Shown here piece by piece: positions 21,960 through 34,000 of a DNA stretch of 64,000 nt (the stretch's first letter is position 1; each line of letters begins with the position of its first letter). Origin of the DNA: Liriodendron chinense (Eukaryota > Streptophyta > Magnoliopsida > Magnoliales > Magnoliaceae). The stretch lies in NCBI GenBank assembly GCA_003013855.2, contig PVNU02004100.1, forward strand, positions 1,276,501 through 1,340,500, written 5' to 3'. The notes under the pieces are model-generated. The model was not told the DNA's origin. It did no database searches and saw nothing but the letters and a program-made list of their open reading frames with translations. The translations under genes and the position numbers were made by a program.

Positions 21960-24850
21960 GACGTTCTGAGTTCAATGAATTTTGTCCAATCAATGTGATT
22001 TTGCTGTTATTACCCATGTATAAAAGGGTCCAATGATTCGGATGGTTTAGCTTGAGTTACATGGATGCCACATCCTCAATTTCCAGGTGCAAACATATCA
22101 ATATCTGTGGGGAATAAAAGTGGAGTCAGACTTGGAGGAAACAAAGAGACTGGGAAAGGTGTACGGATGCAGATTGGTGGGTTCAAATATTGAATAAATT
22201 AGTCAATATCATCAATTAGATTTATAGGATTCTTTCTTTCTTTTTCTTCCTTCAATTTTTTTTTTCTTCAATTTTTTGATATTCTAGCCAGGAGAAGTGA
22301 AATTGCAAATTTTCTCAAGGATAGAATATAATTACAGTTTTGATTTTCAACACAAAGATTTGCACTTCGAAGTGTGGAGCCCATGTTCTAGTATTGGACA
22401 TTGATATACATTAGAAATACTCCTCAGAAAGGATGCCTAAAACAAGGGCGGAAATAGATGCCAAAGAGAATGGCCAGGTGAAGTTGGAAATTGTAAGAAA
22501 GTATTGGAATGGATTGCCTAGGATTTATAGATCCTTTACAGACATTGTGGTTGTTTGGACAGTTACTCCAATGCCTATTATAGACATCATCAAACCCTTT
22601 CAATCACAACTATCTGCCCAGTTAGTTGCCTTGTAATTGGTCATGCTTTTCATATGGCATGCATCCCGTTATAATTTTTTTTGATAAAGAGAGTTATTCA
22701 AGCAATGTCATTTGGCATGAGATGAAACTAACACCTGAATCCTAGTCAGCCAAAACAGTGACATTTGCGCAGCACCTAACTGCTACTATGACTGGACCCT
22801 TAACTCACAGCCTCGCACTGTGGGTCAAATGCTTGGTTGAACCCTGATTGTAAATCCACATTCTTGAAAACTAGATAATATACCTTGTTTGGTTTGGATT
22901 TGATGTTTTCCAAGGAAATGTTAAAAGGTTAATAGTCGAGCTACTAGAGACTTGTAAAGGTGAAATTTTATATTTGATGTTTCTTTTTGTGAAATGGTTG
23001 TACTTGTTTGCTATCTTGGAAAAGGAAATTGATAAACTGAATCAAGGGATTTCAATTTCTTCGTCCAGGTTTTCCACCAATCCAAACAATAAACTACAAT
23101 GTCATGTTATGGGGCCCAACATGATGTATGAAGGACACGCAATCCTCCCATCATGTGCCCTCCTAAGGTTCTCTTTGAACCCAAATATTAGGCCGATCCG
23201 AAACTCAAGTGGGCCACACCACAGGGAACAGCTGAGATGAGGACCATTAAAAACCTTTCAGACTATGTGAAAGGCCCTCCTACATTGGCACCCGATCTAT
23301 TAATAAGCTGTGTTCCACTAGGATGAATGGACACCCCAAAAGTAAGGCCATTTCAAAACCCTATTGGGCCACACCACATGATTTTAGAGGTCTAAGGCAT
23401 GGTTTTATATGGTGTGGCCACCACAGTTTTGGATGTTAAACACTTACTGGAGCATGATGAACAATTACAGTTCCAAGTTTTGGATCGTGAAACGCATTTA
23501 TCGAGAAGAAAACCACAACCAGATATTGGTATCAAGCACATACCTTGGTTCACCTCCCCACTTCTTTCTCTTATGTGTCTGCTACAAATAAGAAGCCTCA
23601 CATATTTTTGAGCTTCATATAGAAAAGGTCAAGGGCCTCTCTTATTTATAGCTTTGGTTTCAGGTCAAGAGTCTCTCTTATTTATAGCTTTGGTTCTCTT
23701 CAACTGTACAAATCATATTCGCTAGGAATCACTTCCATTTCTTATCTTAGCTTAATATTAGGTTTCTTAAATTGATTGGGTTTTAGAGTCTTGAGAACCA
23801 TTTTTTTTAAAACACAAGGAATGCACATGCGTGTGGGCTACCTACATGTCGACAGTTCAAACATTTAGTCATCCAGATTTTTTTGTGCCAAGGAGAACAT
23901 GAAGGGAGCCACACATGATGGACGGATTCGATGTCATCCACACATCGTGGTGGGTACAGACATTGCCTTGAAGGTTAAGCTTAATTAATGAAGGTTTGTA
24001 GTGGATCAGGCCTCTTCAATGAAATAAGAAAGCATCAAGCATACCCTATTAATCAAAATTTCTAGCATTGGATGCATCCAAAACCAATATGAGAACTAGG
24101 TAATCTTATTAACAATAATAATCAGCAGCACAAAATCAGTCTATGGACAACTTGGAAATGACAGGATATGAAAAATCAGATGATTCGACTATACTATTCC
24201 TCCCATGAAAACATTTGTTCATGAATGCTTTGTTCAAGTACCAATCAATTTTGAAAGATCAAAGAGGAAAAGAACAATCAAGCAGCTCCTATTGAGCTCA
24301 AAATCACTTCTTAAAGACAACACGGGAACAATTCTTCCCTATCATTATACATGCACAGCTCTCTTCCCACCATGCAAGAATTTCGCCAATAGATTATTCT
24401 TTTCATTGCCTCTTCCATGTTGCTAGTGGAAGACTCCATTATTTTCTTTATGGCAAACATATTAGAGTCCATATTCTTCAACCATTCTTCCCTGCAAGAA
24501 ATGAAATGGAAGTTTCACTCTTAGTAGCATTGGACAAAATCATGTCAATGCTAAAACAAGTATGCTATATATTTTGAGTTTGCACCATGTATGCGTCCAA
24601 AATGCTTCCTGTTGAGAATCCAATGGTCAACAACCGACATATTATCCTGTAAATGATACAATCCTGTAAATGATACAAGCAGTTAAAAAGAATATTAGAC
24701 ACAATCCCTTACTATTTGATCCTAGGGAGAAGTACATGTGCTGGAACTTTGTTGAATTGATTCAAGAGTAATGCTATGGCAATTCGCCCTATTATCGGAA
24801 ATGTGTCCTCAGCTCTGCATGTAATTGTATAAAGGCAGTGGGTGAGACAG
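21960..24850. other. gene-free stretch with repeat fragments
   Basis: I see no supportable gene. A short open frame at 22433-22636 on plus (NGLPRIYRSFTDIVV) faintly recalls copia gag but is too short to call. 23110-23430 contains arms of the foldback family (GGGGCCCAACATGATGTATG, ACTCAAGTGGGCCACACCAC). 23610-23690 has a short duplication around CTCTCTTATTTATAGC. Confidence 0.4.
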
Positions 24851-24981
24851 AAATACCTATGGAGCCCATCATGATGGTTTTATGAATTCCAATCTGTTGA
24901 TCATTTGCAACAAATCATTTTAAGACATGATCCCAGAAATCAGGCCCATCTAAAACTTAAATGGGTCACACCACAAGGAAC

Positions 24982-25605
24982 TATTGGGGTTAGGAGCCCC
25001 GCAACGGAAGCAATCAAGGCAGGCGAGGAACACACCACAATGGCAATCAACAAGCAAATCATCACACACAAGAAGGCAAACCGATTTTTACGTGGAAAAA
25101 CCCCTCAAGGGTAAAAAGCCACGGCACAAAGCGACACCAATCCACTATGAATCAGAAGTTACAAGAGATTATAGAAGAATACCTTGGATCACAGCCCACA
25201 AGAGAAATTCCAAGCTACCTGAAGCTAATTCTCACATGAGGAGGACAAACCCATCCCTTTTCCTCAACCCAGAGAACTCCAAGCTTCTTCCCTAGCTCTT
25301 TCTCTCACCCTAGAACCCTTTCAATCCCTTGGCCCATTGGCGGCCACTGGCGGCAACCCTAATCTCGGATTACATCTCCTTAAATAGGAGAAAATCAGAA
25401 TTAGAAACTTCTTGCGCAAAACCGCGCAAGAAACCAAGTCCAAAAAGGAAACTGCCCGACCGATCGGCCGACCGGTCGGACCCTCCCACCGGCCGGTCGG
25501 ATGGCCCAAAAAGGCTGCAGCAACCTGCTGTCTTCATCTCCAACGTGACCGGCCGGCTGGCCGGTGGTCTTCATGCTTGAAGGTTTGAGGCGTCCAATCC
25601 CAACA
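24982..25605 (-). repeat. 3' LTR of the miniature element
   Basis: It ends TCCAATCCCAACA on the plus strand; the other end reads TATTGGGG, so the terminal TG has become TA. It contains an additional GACCGATCGGCC block absent from the other LTR. Confidence 0.85.
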
Positions 25606-26020
25606 AACTCCACCACAACTCAAATCTTCATACAACACCTTACCACGCACCATCTTCATCTCTACTTCGTCGTCATCATAGCTCCACCACTTCGCATGCC
25701 TCATCGATTTCATCCTTGCACCTTCATCACCCGCTCGCTCATGTGGCCCTTGCGCATGCCACACACAAGCAATCGTGGATCCCGTTGCCAATCCCGCAGC
25801 TCTACCATGAATAGTGCTCCCGATCAAACCTGATCACAGTCGACAAACTTGATTGAGATATTGGCGTACCGATCCACCTTCCTCAACTCTACTTCTTCCA
25901 TAGATGTCAATCGCTTTCGATGTTTTTCTTTCACGGAATCCTTCTCCACAACGAATCTCATGCCAGAAGACGCCATTGATGTCTCGCCTCAGATTCTCTC
26001 TGCCTCTTTCCCAACTTTTA

Positions 26021-26032
26021 TCTCTGATACCA
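26021..26032 (-). other. primer binding site, initiator tRNA-Met type
   Basis: On the minus strand TGGTATCAGAGA lies two bases from the end of the 5' LTR, complementary to the 3' end of plant initiator tRNA-Met. Confidence 0.85.
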
Positions 26033-26034
26033 CT

Positions 26035-26640
26035 TGTTGGGGTTAGGAGCCCCGCAGTGGAAGCAATCAAAGCAGGCGAGGAACACACCACAATGGCAAT
26101 CAACAAGCAAATCATCACAAACAAGAAGGCAATCCGATTTTTACATGGAAAAACCCCTCAAGGGTAAAAACCACGGCACAAAGCGACATCAATCCACTAT
26201 GAATATCAGAAGTTACAAGAGATTACAGAAGAAAACCATGGATCACAGCCCACAAGAGAAATCCCAAGCTACCCGAAGCTAATTCTCACATGAGAAGGAC
26301 AAACACAGCCCTTTCCCTCAACCTAAAGAACTCCAAGCTTCCTCCCTAGCTCTTTCTCTCACCTTAGAACCCTCTCAATCCCTTGGCCCATTGGCGGCCT
26401 ACTGGCGGCAACCCTAATCTCGGATTACATTTCCTTAAATAAGAGAAAACCGGAATTAGAAACTCCTTGCGCAAAACCGCGCAAGAAACCAAGTCCAAAA
26501 AGGAAACTGCCCGACCGGTCGGACCCTCCCACCGGCCGGCCGGATGGCCCAAAAAGGCTCCAGTAACCTGTTGTCTTCATCTCCAACGTGACCGACCGGT
26601 GGTCTTCATGCTTGAAGGTTTGAGGCGTCCAATCCCAACA
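26035..26640 (-). repeat. 5' LTR of the miniature element
   Basis: It runs from TGTTGGGGTTAGGAGCC to CCAATCCCAACA with intact TG...CA ends. It is close to the copy at 24982-25605. Confidence 0.85.
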
Positions 26641-27149
26641 GGAACTACAAGATGGGATGCACAACACTCAAATCTTCCTAGGATCCCATGAAGTCTTGGA
26701 TAAAGCAAATATTTGGTTTTTCACTTCATCCTCCATGTACTCTCCTTGTGAAGAGGTTGAATGTCATATAAACATCACAGTGGGCCCCTAGAAGATTTCA
26801 ACGATGGACGTCTCTATTCCCACGTTTGTCTATGGTGTGGCTAACCTCAGTTTTGGATAAGCATGATTTTTAGGCCTATCTCCTAAAATGTTAACTTGGA
26901 TGATGGACAAATTGGATGTCACCAAGGTGTGTTATACCAGTTTCAGTGGGAGTAACAGTGCCCAACGAAACTGATACGTGTAATGGCTCTAACGGTCAAA
27001 ATTTTTTTATGAAAAAAATCTAAAAAACGTGTGAAAAATCCAAAATATTGATAGGATTCTATATATGTATTCTTTGGTGGTTTTAAACATTTTTATGATG
27101 TGTAATGGTTCACTCTTTGGTAAGAATGCTGTCTCAACTTGGCTGATGA

Positions 27150-27545
27150 TTTTATTAATCCAACATGCTTAGATTGAACCCAAATTGACCAAAAATTCAT
27201 ACACGCTATGACACTCATCCTACTAATGCACATTTCTAAGCATTTGACATCATTCTCCCAAGTAATTTTAAGAAAAAATTAAAATTCAATTTGAATAATT
27301 ATTTTCACCGATTTGAGGGACCACTCGAATGCTCTCAAATCAACCATAGATTCATGTAATCTATGGCACTTATCCCACTAATGCATATCCATTAGCATTT
27401 GGTATCATTCTTCCCAAGAAATTTTGAGAAAAAAAAATTAGAATTAAATTGGATGAATTGAGTAGTCGATTTGGGGGACCACTCAAATGCCTCCAAATTG
27501 GCCCAAAATTCATGCAATCTATTGCACCCATCTCACTAATAAATG
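27150..27545. repeat. diverged tandem repeat, about 158 bp, nearly three units
   Basis: CGATTTGAGGGACCACTCGA at 27309 returns as CGATTTGGGGGACCACTCAA at 27467, and the downstream ATTCATGYAATCTATGGCAC stretch occurs three times. The surrounding 26930-28190 contains no gene that I can see. Confidence 0.65.
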
Positions 27546-28194
27546 GGCTCCAAATTAGGCTTATTTCACCATCTGACTATCTAATCGGTGAATGTTTATT
27601 GGACGGTGAAGAATTAAAAATATTCAGTGGTCCTATTTCAATAAACAAGTGTCCGCAAATCAACGGTTATGATCATTCAAACAATCTGATTTTGGGATTG
27701 TGACTTAGCAACAATGGGCCTTGCATTTCAATGGGTTTAATTTGATTTAATGCATGCCACGGGTACAAATTTCTGAGTGCAAGTGTATCAAGCTACACCA
27801 AAGCATCATGTAAGTAAAAAAAGTGCTCTAGTCAAATGGGTTGGATCACAAGCTATGGTCCACGAAGCAAATAACTTCCAATTGGTTAAATGCATGTGAA
27901 ATCTAACCCTTCAAATAGATTGGCTCCAAAATGAGGGTCACTGAGTGCAAAAATCATTCATATCTACTCATCAATTCTATCCATTAATAAATAACAAAAA
28001 GGACAAGTGTGGTCCACTGGATAAGTGGATATGCTTGAATTTTGCCACAACACGAATTTTGCCAATGGTTGGAAGTTATCCGTTGCTGGACTGTAATTTA
28101 AAGTCTAACCAGTTGGACCTTCTACTTGCATATATGTTTTAGTGTTAGGGGGAGATTGCAGAGCCCTAGCCTCATCCAACACGGTAATCCACAT

Positions 28195-28340
28195 CGTCCA
28201 TCCATTTTGCCAACCAAATTTAGGGCACGAGCCTAGAAATGAAGCCGATACAAATCTCAAGTAGACTCGTCCATCCATTTTGCCAAAAGAATTTAGGGCA
28301 TGAGCCTAGAAATAAAGCAGATACAAATCTCAAGTGGACC
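28195..28340. repeat. 73-bp tandem duplication of a foldback arm
   Basis: CGTCCATCCATTTTGCCA starts at 28195 and again at 28268; both units run to ACAAATCTCAAGTRGAC. Confidence 0.8.
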
Positions 28341-29084
28341 ACACTACATGCAACAATGGTTATTGAAGTGGCAACAATAACATGTGCAATTTTTCTTTAA
28401 GTTTATTAACAAAGTAGACCCAACAACTACCTTAATTAGGTAATTGAGCAGCCTTTTAAAATCATTTTTAAACTTCTGATACCTTCAATTTCTTTTTCTT
28501 CTTCTTCTTTAGAAAATAAAAATATCAAATAAATAAAACAACTTATCTTCTTCTTTTTATTTTTTTTCTTCTTCTTCTTTGTTTTATTGAAAAAAAGGAT
28601 GGATAAATAAGAAAATTAACTAATAAATATTTTTTTTAATCTTCTTAAATAAAAAAAGAGAATAAAAATATCAAATAAATAAAACAACTTACCTTCTTCT
28701 TCCTCCTTTTTATGAAAAAAGGACAAATAAATAAAAAAAATTAACTAATAAACAAAAATAAACATTATTAATCTTCTTAAATAAAAAAAGAAAAAATAGA
28801 ATGGAAATAAAATATCAAATAAATAAAAACAGTGTACATTTATCTTCTTGTCATTCTTTTTTTTTTTTTTTTAATCTGAAAATTAATTAATGAATAGAAT
28901 AAATATTCTTAATCTTCTTAAATAAAAAATAAGAATGAAATTTAATAAATAAATAAAAAAAGATGCACCAACATAGTGACCCCCACAACATAATGTAACA
29001 ACAGAGAACTATGATCCATGCAACGCAGTGTATCAAGAGAGAACCGCGACCATGTAGTGTAGTATACCAACAGAGAATTGTGAC

Positions 29085-30321
29085 CAATGTTGTCAAATCG
29101 TAAATCGTATCCTAAATTGTTTTCTTGTCTGAATCGTATCGCATCGTAAATCATAAGGTTTTTTCAAATTTTCATAAAAATATCATAAAAAATACAAAAC
29201 AATTATACATAGAGAAGAAATATTAAAAAACATATCAATCATCCATTTTCTCATGAATATGCTAAAAACACAATTTAATCATGACATTAATGTAGTATCA
29301 ATTGTATGTATTATAATGAATGATGTATAACATATCGATGTATAAATGTATTATTGTGTTGTAACCATTTAAAAAGTAACCCAAAAAAAGATTTGCAAAG
29401 AGTCATTAAAATTTTTGTTTTGTATTTTTCTTGAGTGTAGAATCATGTTAGAAAAAATGACGTTTGATTCAATTGTGAATCAAAAGATATCTTGATTTCT
29501 TTATTTTGCGTTTTTGAATATCAAAATCCCCAAAAGACAAAATAGGATATTTTTAATGATAGAGAGCTGTCAAATCATAGACTCATTTGCATGAATACAC
29601 ATTAAAAGGATAATATGATCATATTGCTATGTTTGTAAAGTCTAAGTAAAACCCTGAATTATCAATCCACTCATAAAGCAACATAACTGTCATGAATATT
29701 TTACCGGTCTTTGATGTTTTAGCCTAATTTTGATATATTAGAATTTATGAATGGTTTAGATTTAAAGAAAACTCCACTGTTCAAAAGTCGAACTTTTTAT
29801 GGAAGGTAAAAAATTCACAACTTGTACTTGGAATGAAAAATTGAAATCTTTATTATTGGGAATTTAATTTTTTGGTATTTTTTATTGAATCCAAATGGGG
29901 GGTATTCTTTTATTTATATAAATAACTTAAAGTAAATTGAAACATAAATTTACTTAAATAAAATAAATAACTTTAAGTAAAATATGACATTTACTTAAAT
30001 GTTTTTATGTAAATAAGGTATATAGTGCAGGTGTGCAGTGCAGGCATGAATACAGGTGAGGAATATAGTGCAGGTGTGCAGTGCAGGCATGAATACAGGT
30101 GAGGAATACAGTGCAGGTGTGTAGTGCAAGCAGAATTCCAAAATTATCTTATGATCATACGATTCGATACGATTATTGTACGATTCGATACGATTCATAT
30201 GATAATCGTACAATTATTTAACATTTGTGATTTGGGTGTATGATATTCATATCGTACACCCATACGATATGATATGAATTGTACGATTCATATCGTAAAT
30301 CGTACAATTTTGATAACACTG
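29085..30321. mobile_element. hAT-like non-autonomous element nested in the inverted-repeat element
   Basis: The ends CAATGTTGTCAAATCG and, reversed, CAGTGTTATCAAAATTG are hAT-like. The flanks ATTGTGAC and ACCATGAC agree at 5 of 8 positions, all differences being transitions, so the target duplication is only tentative. Sub-terminal repeats of GATACGATTC type crowd the right end. Confidence 0.55.
30022..30130. repeat. minisatellite, about 46 bp, 2.3 units
   Basis: AGTGCAGGTGTGCAGTGCAG followed by GCATGAATACAGGTGAGGAA is repeated in tandem inside the hAT-like element. Confidence 0.85.
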
Positions 30322-31415
30322 ACCATGACTGGGGTGTCAATGGGCCGGGCTTGAAAAATCAGAATTTTGAATAGGTTTAGCTCGACTGCCCGCTCAAAAC
30401 AATTCAAAATCTATGTTGGGACCTACCCCGAGCCCAGCGTGTTGACAACCCTAAGTGTGACCCATGTAGCATAGTGTACCAATAAAGAACCAAAAATCCC
30501 AACCCATGCAACGTAGTGAACCAATAGAGAATGGAGAACTATGACCCATATAGGATAATGTACAAACAGAGAGCTGAGAAGCACGATCCATGCAATGTAG
30601 CGTACCAACAAAGAATCGAGAACCGCGACCCATGCAATGCATTGTACCAACAGAGAACGGAGAACTGTGACTCATGCAACGCAGTGTACAAGCAGAGAAC
30701 CGAGACCCATGTATCACAATGTACCAACAGTGAACCGCGACCCCTGCAATGCAGTTAATTTTTTTTTTATTTGTCAACTTTTTTCAGAAAAAAGAAAAGA
30801 AAAGGAAGAAGATAAGTTGTTTTATTTATTTGATATTTTTAATTAATTTATTTATTTGATATTTTTAATTTTCGTTCTCTTTTATTTTCTCCTTTTTTTT
30901 ATTTAAGAAGATTAAAAATGTTTTTTCTTCTATTTATTAGTTAATTTTCTGATTTATTTGTCATTTTTTTAGAAAAAAGAGGAAGAAAAAGAAGAAGGTA
31001 AGTTGTTTTATTTATTTGATATTTTTATTTTCTCTGTTTTTTTTTATTTAAGAAGATTATGAATTTTTTCTTCTATTTATCAGTTAATTTTTTTTATTTA
31101 TTTGTCCTTTTTTTTTTTCGAAAAAGGAGGAAGAAGAAAAAGAAGATGGCAGGTTGTTTTATTTACTTGATATTTTTATTTTCATTCTCTTTTTATTTGA
31201 TATTTTTATTTTGTAAAGAAGAAAAGAAAAAGAAGACGTTGAAAGTAATTATCAATATTTTATATTGATTTTTTGTCCTTTTTTTTTCAGAAAAAAGAGG
31301 AAGAAGAACAAGAAAAGGTAGGGGCATTTTTGTCCATAGCTTTTTCCAAAAGCTGTTATAGGTCTTAAAGAAAAGATTTTAAAAGGCTGCTCAATTACCT
31401 AATTAAGGTAATAAA

Positions 31416-32199
31416 CCCCTTTTCCTTTTCCTTTTTGTTTCTTCTTAGAAGAAGCAACAGCAACCACAACAATAACAGCAGGTACATTTTTTCTTTTTTC
31501 GTTTCTTTTTTGTTATCTTCTTCTTTACTGTTATGGCTCTGTAACAGCCGATTCAGCACTGGTTTTTAGGGTCCATCGATTTGATCCTGAGTTGTGTAAC
31601 ATTTTGTGCCGATACTGTTAAGTAATGACCAAGGCAGCTGTTACGTAACCGTTTCGGTACACCTTGGATGACATATGCATCACAGTGGGCCCACAGAGAT
31701 TTATATTGCCTGTGCTCAGAGGAGAGGACATGTGTCGCTGTAGTTGCCTCTTGAGTGAATCGCCATAACAATGCACTCTATTAAATTTTAGAGATCGTAC
31801 GAAGTAGAAGTCATAAATATGGGAAGTTTGACTTAAAGTCTTAGAAAACGTTTTCCATTTTAGGATTCTTTGAAAAAAAAATGCAACATCAATGTTGCAT
31901 AAAAAAGGTGTTAAATTAATTTTCAAGGCTCTCCCAAGCGAAATAAGGTGACTGTTTGGCCGATAAATTTTCTACACTTTCAGGTAAATCCATGGAAACT
32001 GCACTGCAAACCAAACAATAGTTTTCTTCATAGAATCCACTTTCCTTTTTTTTTTATTTTTTTTTTTTATCTTTTCATTTTGCATGGATTACATGTTAGT
32101 TTTCCATGTCCAAATTTTCCATTCAACAAAAGCAAACATGCCAAGGAATAGGAATGCAGAAGAAACTAATCTACTTGTAACAGAGTTAAGAGGCATCAC
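31416..32199. other. gene-free stretch next to the methyltransferase pseudogene
   Basis: No coding signal. The last exons of the methyltransferase would be expected here on the minus strand, but I could not recognise them. Confidence 0.4.
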
Positions 32200-32292
32200 T
32201 TGGAAATATTATAGAAGTGAGGCCAATGTACCAGCAGGGAACATATAGTCCGTGTACCAATCATCATCATCATCATCATCATCATCAATAGG
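32200..32292 (-). pseudogene. methyltransferase-like exon with expanded Asp run
   Basis: After a TCTTATAG acceptor the exon reads PID, then a run of Asp encoded by GAT repeats, then WYTDYMFPAGTLASLL-stop-YFQ, and ends at a GT donor. The family has only two or three acidic residues before the DW motif, so the run is a microsatellite expansion. Confidence 0.75.
32261..32287. repeat. ATC/GAT trinucleotide microsatellite
   Basis: Nine perfect ATC units on plus (GAT on minus) lie inside the methyltransferase-like exon. Confidence 0.95.
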
Positions 32293-32521
32293 CTATAAGA
32301 GATGCTTGCAAAGGAGGCCAACAAGATTAATATGTGATATTTTTATCACGGTAAGCTCAAATTGAGGGCACAAACATGAAGCATAGTAGTTCGCTAAAAG
32401 AAAATGGGAATGAATGACGGAAAAAAAAAAAAAAATTCAAATTCAAGTTCAAGATGAAAACTAAAATTTGGCAACCTGGTGAAGTTTAATCCTAGAGATT
32501 GACAATGACTTGAGAGCATAC

Positions 32522-32632
32522 CTCATATTCATAAGCCATGGTTTTATGGCATACATGTTCCCCAAAAAGAAGGCTGTTATGGTTCATCCACTTGGATACC
32601 TTCTTTAGAAATAACTCATAGTTCTTCATGTG
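32522..32632 (-). pseudogene. methyltransferase-like exon (HMKNYELFLKK)
   Basis: 37 open codons reading HMKNYELFLKKVSKWM and later FGEHVCHKTMAYEYE, followed by a GTATGC donor. HMKNY and CHK..AY are hallmarks of coclaurine N-methyltransferase-like proteins. The expected CAG acceptor reads CTG. Confidence 0.8.
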
Positions 32633-32704
32633 CAGCGAAAACAAATGAGGTTTAAGTACTCCTGGTTCAATCCACACGATACAAACATTAAGCTTTGATT
32701 TTAA

Positions 32705-32764
32705 GATGAGAGAAGATCGTCTACATCTGGTAATACAATCTCAACATTTGATAGCTGAAGGTTC
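32705..32764 (-). pseudogene. methyltransferase-like exon fragment
   Basis: After a CATTCCTTAG acceptor, the frame QLSNVEIVLPDVDDL appears once a one-base insertion near the start is allowed for. The rest of this exon has decayed beyond recognition. Confidence 0.5.
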
Positions 32765-33110
32765 CTAAGGAATGAATGTGAAATGTTATTTGATATAATT
32801 TCTTCAATATGATTATCTAATTGTATTCAACATGCTTAGAGATTTTTCCTCAACAATCATATCTTTTTGTAGACAATACAAGGTCTTGTCTAGGTGACAC
32901 TGAAATTGACCAATCATACTTTTTGCACAATCGCTCATATAAGGTCCTCCAAGAAGCCCTTGGATGGTTGATAGTGCATTGTTGGTTGTGGTCACCCTAA
33001 GTGTATATGGAGTTGATTTTGTAGGGATGTGTTGTACGACCAAAGAGTTTATTTTTATAGAGACTGTATTGTCTGGCTAAGATCTTCATAATGCTACCAG
33101 TAGGCGTAAT

Positions 33111-33520
33111 TGATGGGGTTTTCCTCCTCAAAGCTAGAGGAGAGATGTGAACCTTGGTGAGGTTGGGTGCTCGGACCATATTCTGGTTAGGTGACTGAAT
33201 TCCACCAGATGAAGCAGTTTTACTGCTGGACTGTTTTTCAATAGTTGGGCGCCCAACGAGTTAGGTGACTGGGCGCTCGATATTCGAGATTTTTCCTCTG
33301 AAGCCGCTGGACAGTTTTGGCTTGGGCGGGCGCCCAACGGTCTGGTGACCGGGCGCCTGACCCTGCGCGGATTGCTTATACGCAGTTTCCTATTTGGGTT
33401 CTAATTCCTCCGGTTTCCTATTTAAGGGGTTCCAAATCGAGATTAGGGTATCCCAATGAGTTGTTTTCACGTCCAAGGTGAGAGAGAGAGAAAAGAGGAA
33501 GAGAGAAAGAGAAGAGAAGT

Positions 33521-33566
<46 letters not shown>

Positions 33567-33946
33567 AGCTTGTAGAAGGGAGAAGTTGCTTGAAGAGGAG
33601 TTCTTCTGCGCAACCGTCGTCTCAGCGCTTCTACATCCTCGTGATCGGTGAGATCCTCCTATTCTCATAGTTTTCTTATTGTTTATCCATCCCTGCATGG
33701 GTGATTTGATCCAAGCAGTGTGTGCTTGTGATCGGTTGTAACGCTTTACTTCATAGTGGATTGTTGATCTGGACTACGTCCCGTGGTTTTTACCTCTTTT
33801 GAGTGTTTTCCACGAAAAAACTCCTTTATTGTGTGGTTAATGCTTTATTCTTGATTATTGCATTATCATAGTCCATAATTCTAGTGTATTGGGGGGGGGG
33901 GGGGGGGGGGGGGTGATCCTAAGGCTTGTGTGAAACGCACCTAACA
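33111..33946 (+). repeat. 5' LTR of copia B
   Basis: It runs from TGATGGGGTTTTCC to GCACCTAACA. It is longer than its partner because of an expanded GA repeat (about 33522-33555), a run of 11 G after it and a 23-G tract at 33891-33913. By eye about one base in eight differs from the 3' LTR at its start. Confidence 0.9.
33891..33913. repeat. poly-G tract (23 bp) in the 5' LTR of copia B
   Basis: 23 consecutive G; the 3' LTR has only six at the same place. Confidence 0.95.
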
Positions 33947-33949
33947 AAG

Positions 33950-33961
33950 TGGTATCAGAGA
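33950..33961 (+). other. primer binding site of copia B, initiator tRNA-Met type
   Basis: TGGTATCAGAGA lies three bases after the 5' LTR, followed by GTTCAGG. It is intact. Confidence 0.9.
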
Positions 33962-34000
33962 GTTCAGGTTGATTGAACGGAGCGGGATTGGTTTTGAATT

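Larger units (their letters stand above)
24982..26640 (-). mobile_element. miniature non-autonomous LTR retrotransposon (TRIM/LARD-like)
   Basis: Direct repeats at 24982-25605 and 26035-26640 (about 0.6 kb) flank only 429 bp of interior with no gag or pol. GGAAC occurs on both sides (24977-24981 and 26641-26645) as a 5-bp target duplication. The tRNA site lies beside the right repeat on the minus strand, so the right repeat is the 5' LTR. At 1.66 kb it is larger than classic TRIMs. Its LTRs carry GC-rich near-palindromes of CCGACCGGTCGG type. Confidence 0.85.
24858..26930. mobile_element. foldback element split by a miniature LTR element
   Basis: The left arm (24858-24981: GAGCCCATCATGATGGTTTT, AAACTTAAATGGGTCACACC) and the inverted right arm (about 26790-26930: TATGGTGTGGCTAACCTCAG) belong to one foldback element. 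The miniature LTR element at 24982-26640 landed within it. Confidence 0.55.
28430..31415. mobile_element. 3-kb inverted-repeat (foldback) element
   Basis: The tip ACCTTAATTAGGTAATTGAG, continuing GCAGCCTTTTAAAATC on the left, is present in inverted form at 31373-31410. Both arms (about 28480-28980 and 30760-31330) contain 130-150 bp tandem units made of AT-rich and TTCTTCTTC stretches, in opposite orientation. Inside the arms lies a family of GTACCAACAGAGAACCG repeats. The ends and TSD are not resolved to the base. No transposase frame is seen. Confidence 0.65.

Noticed and set aside
22433..22636. Short plus-strand frame with GLPRIYRSFTDIV
   Set aside because: It recalls copia gag in one short stretch only; no neighbouring retroelement sequence supports it.
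33390..33698. Minus-strand frame with a long Ser-Leu repeat
   Set aside because: It is made by the GA microsatellite in the copia B LTR.
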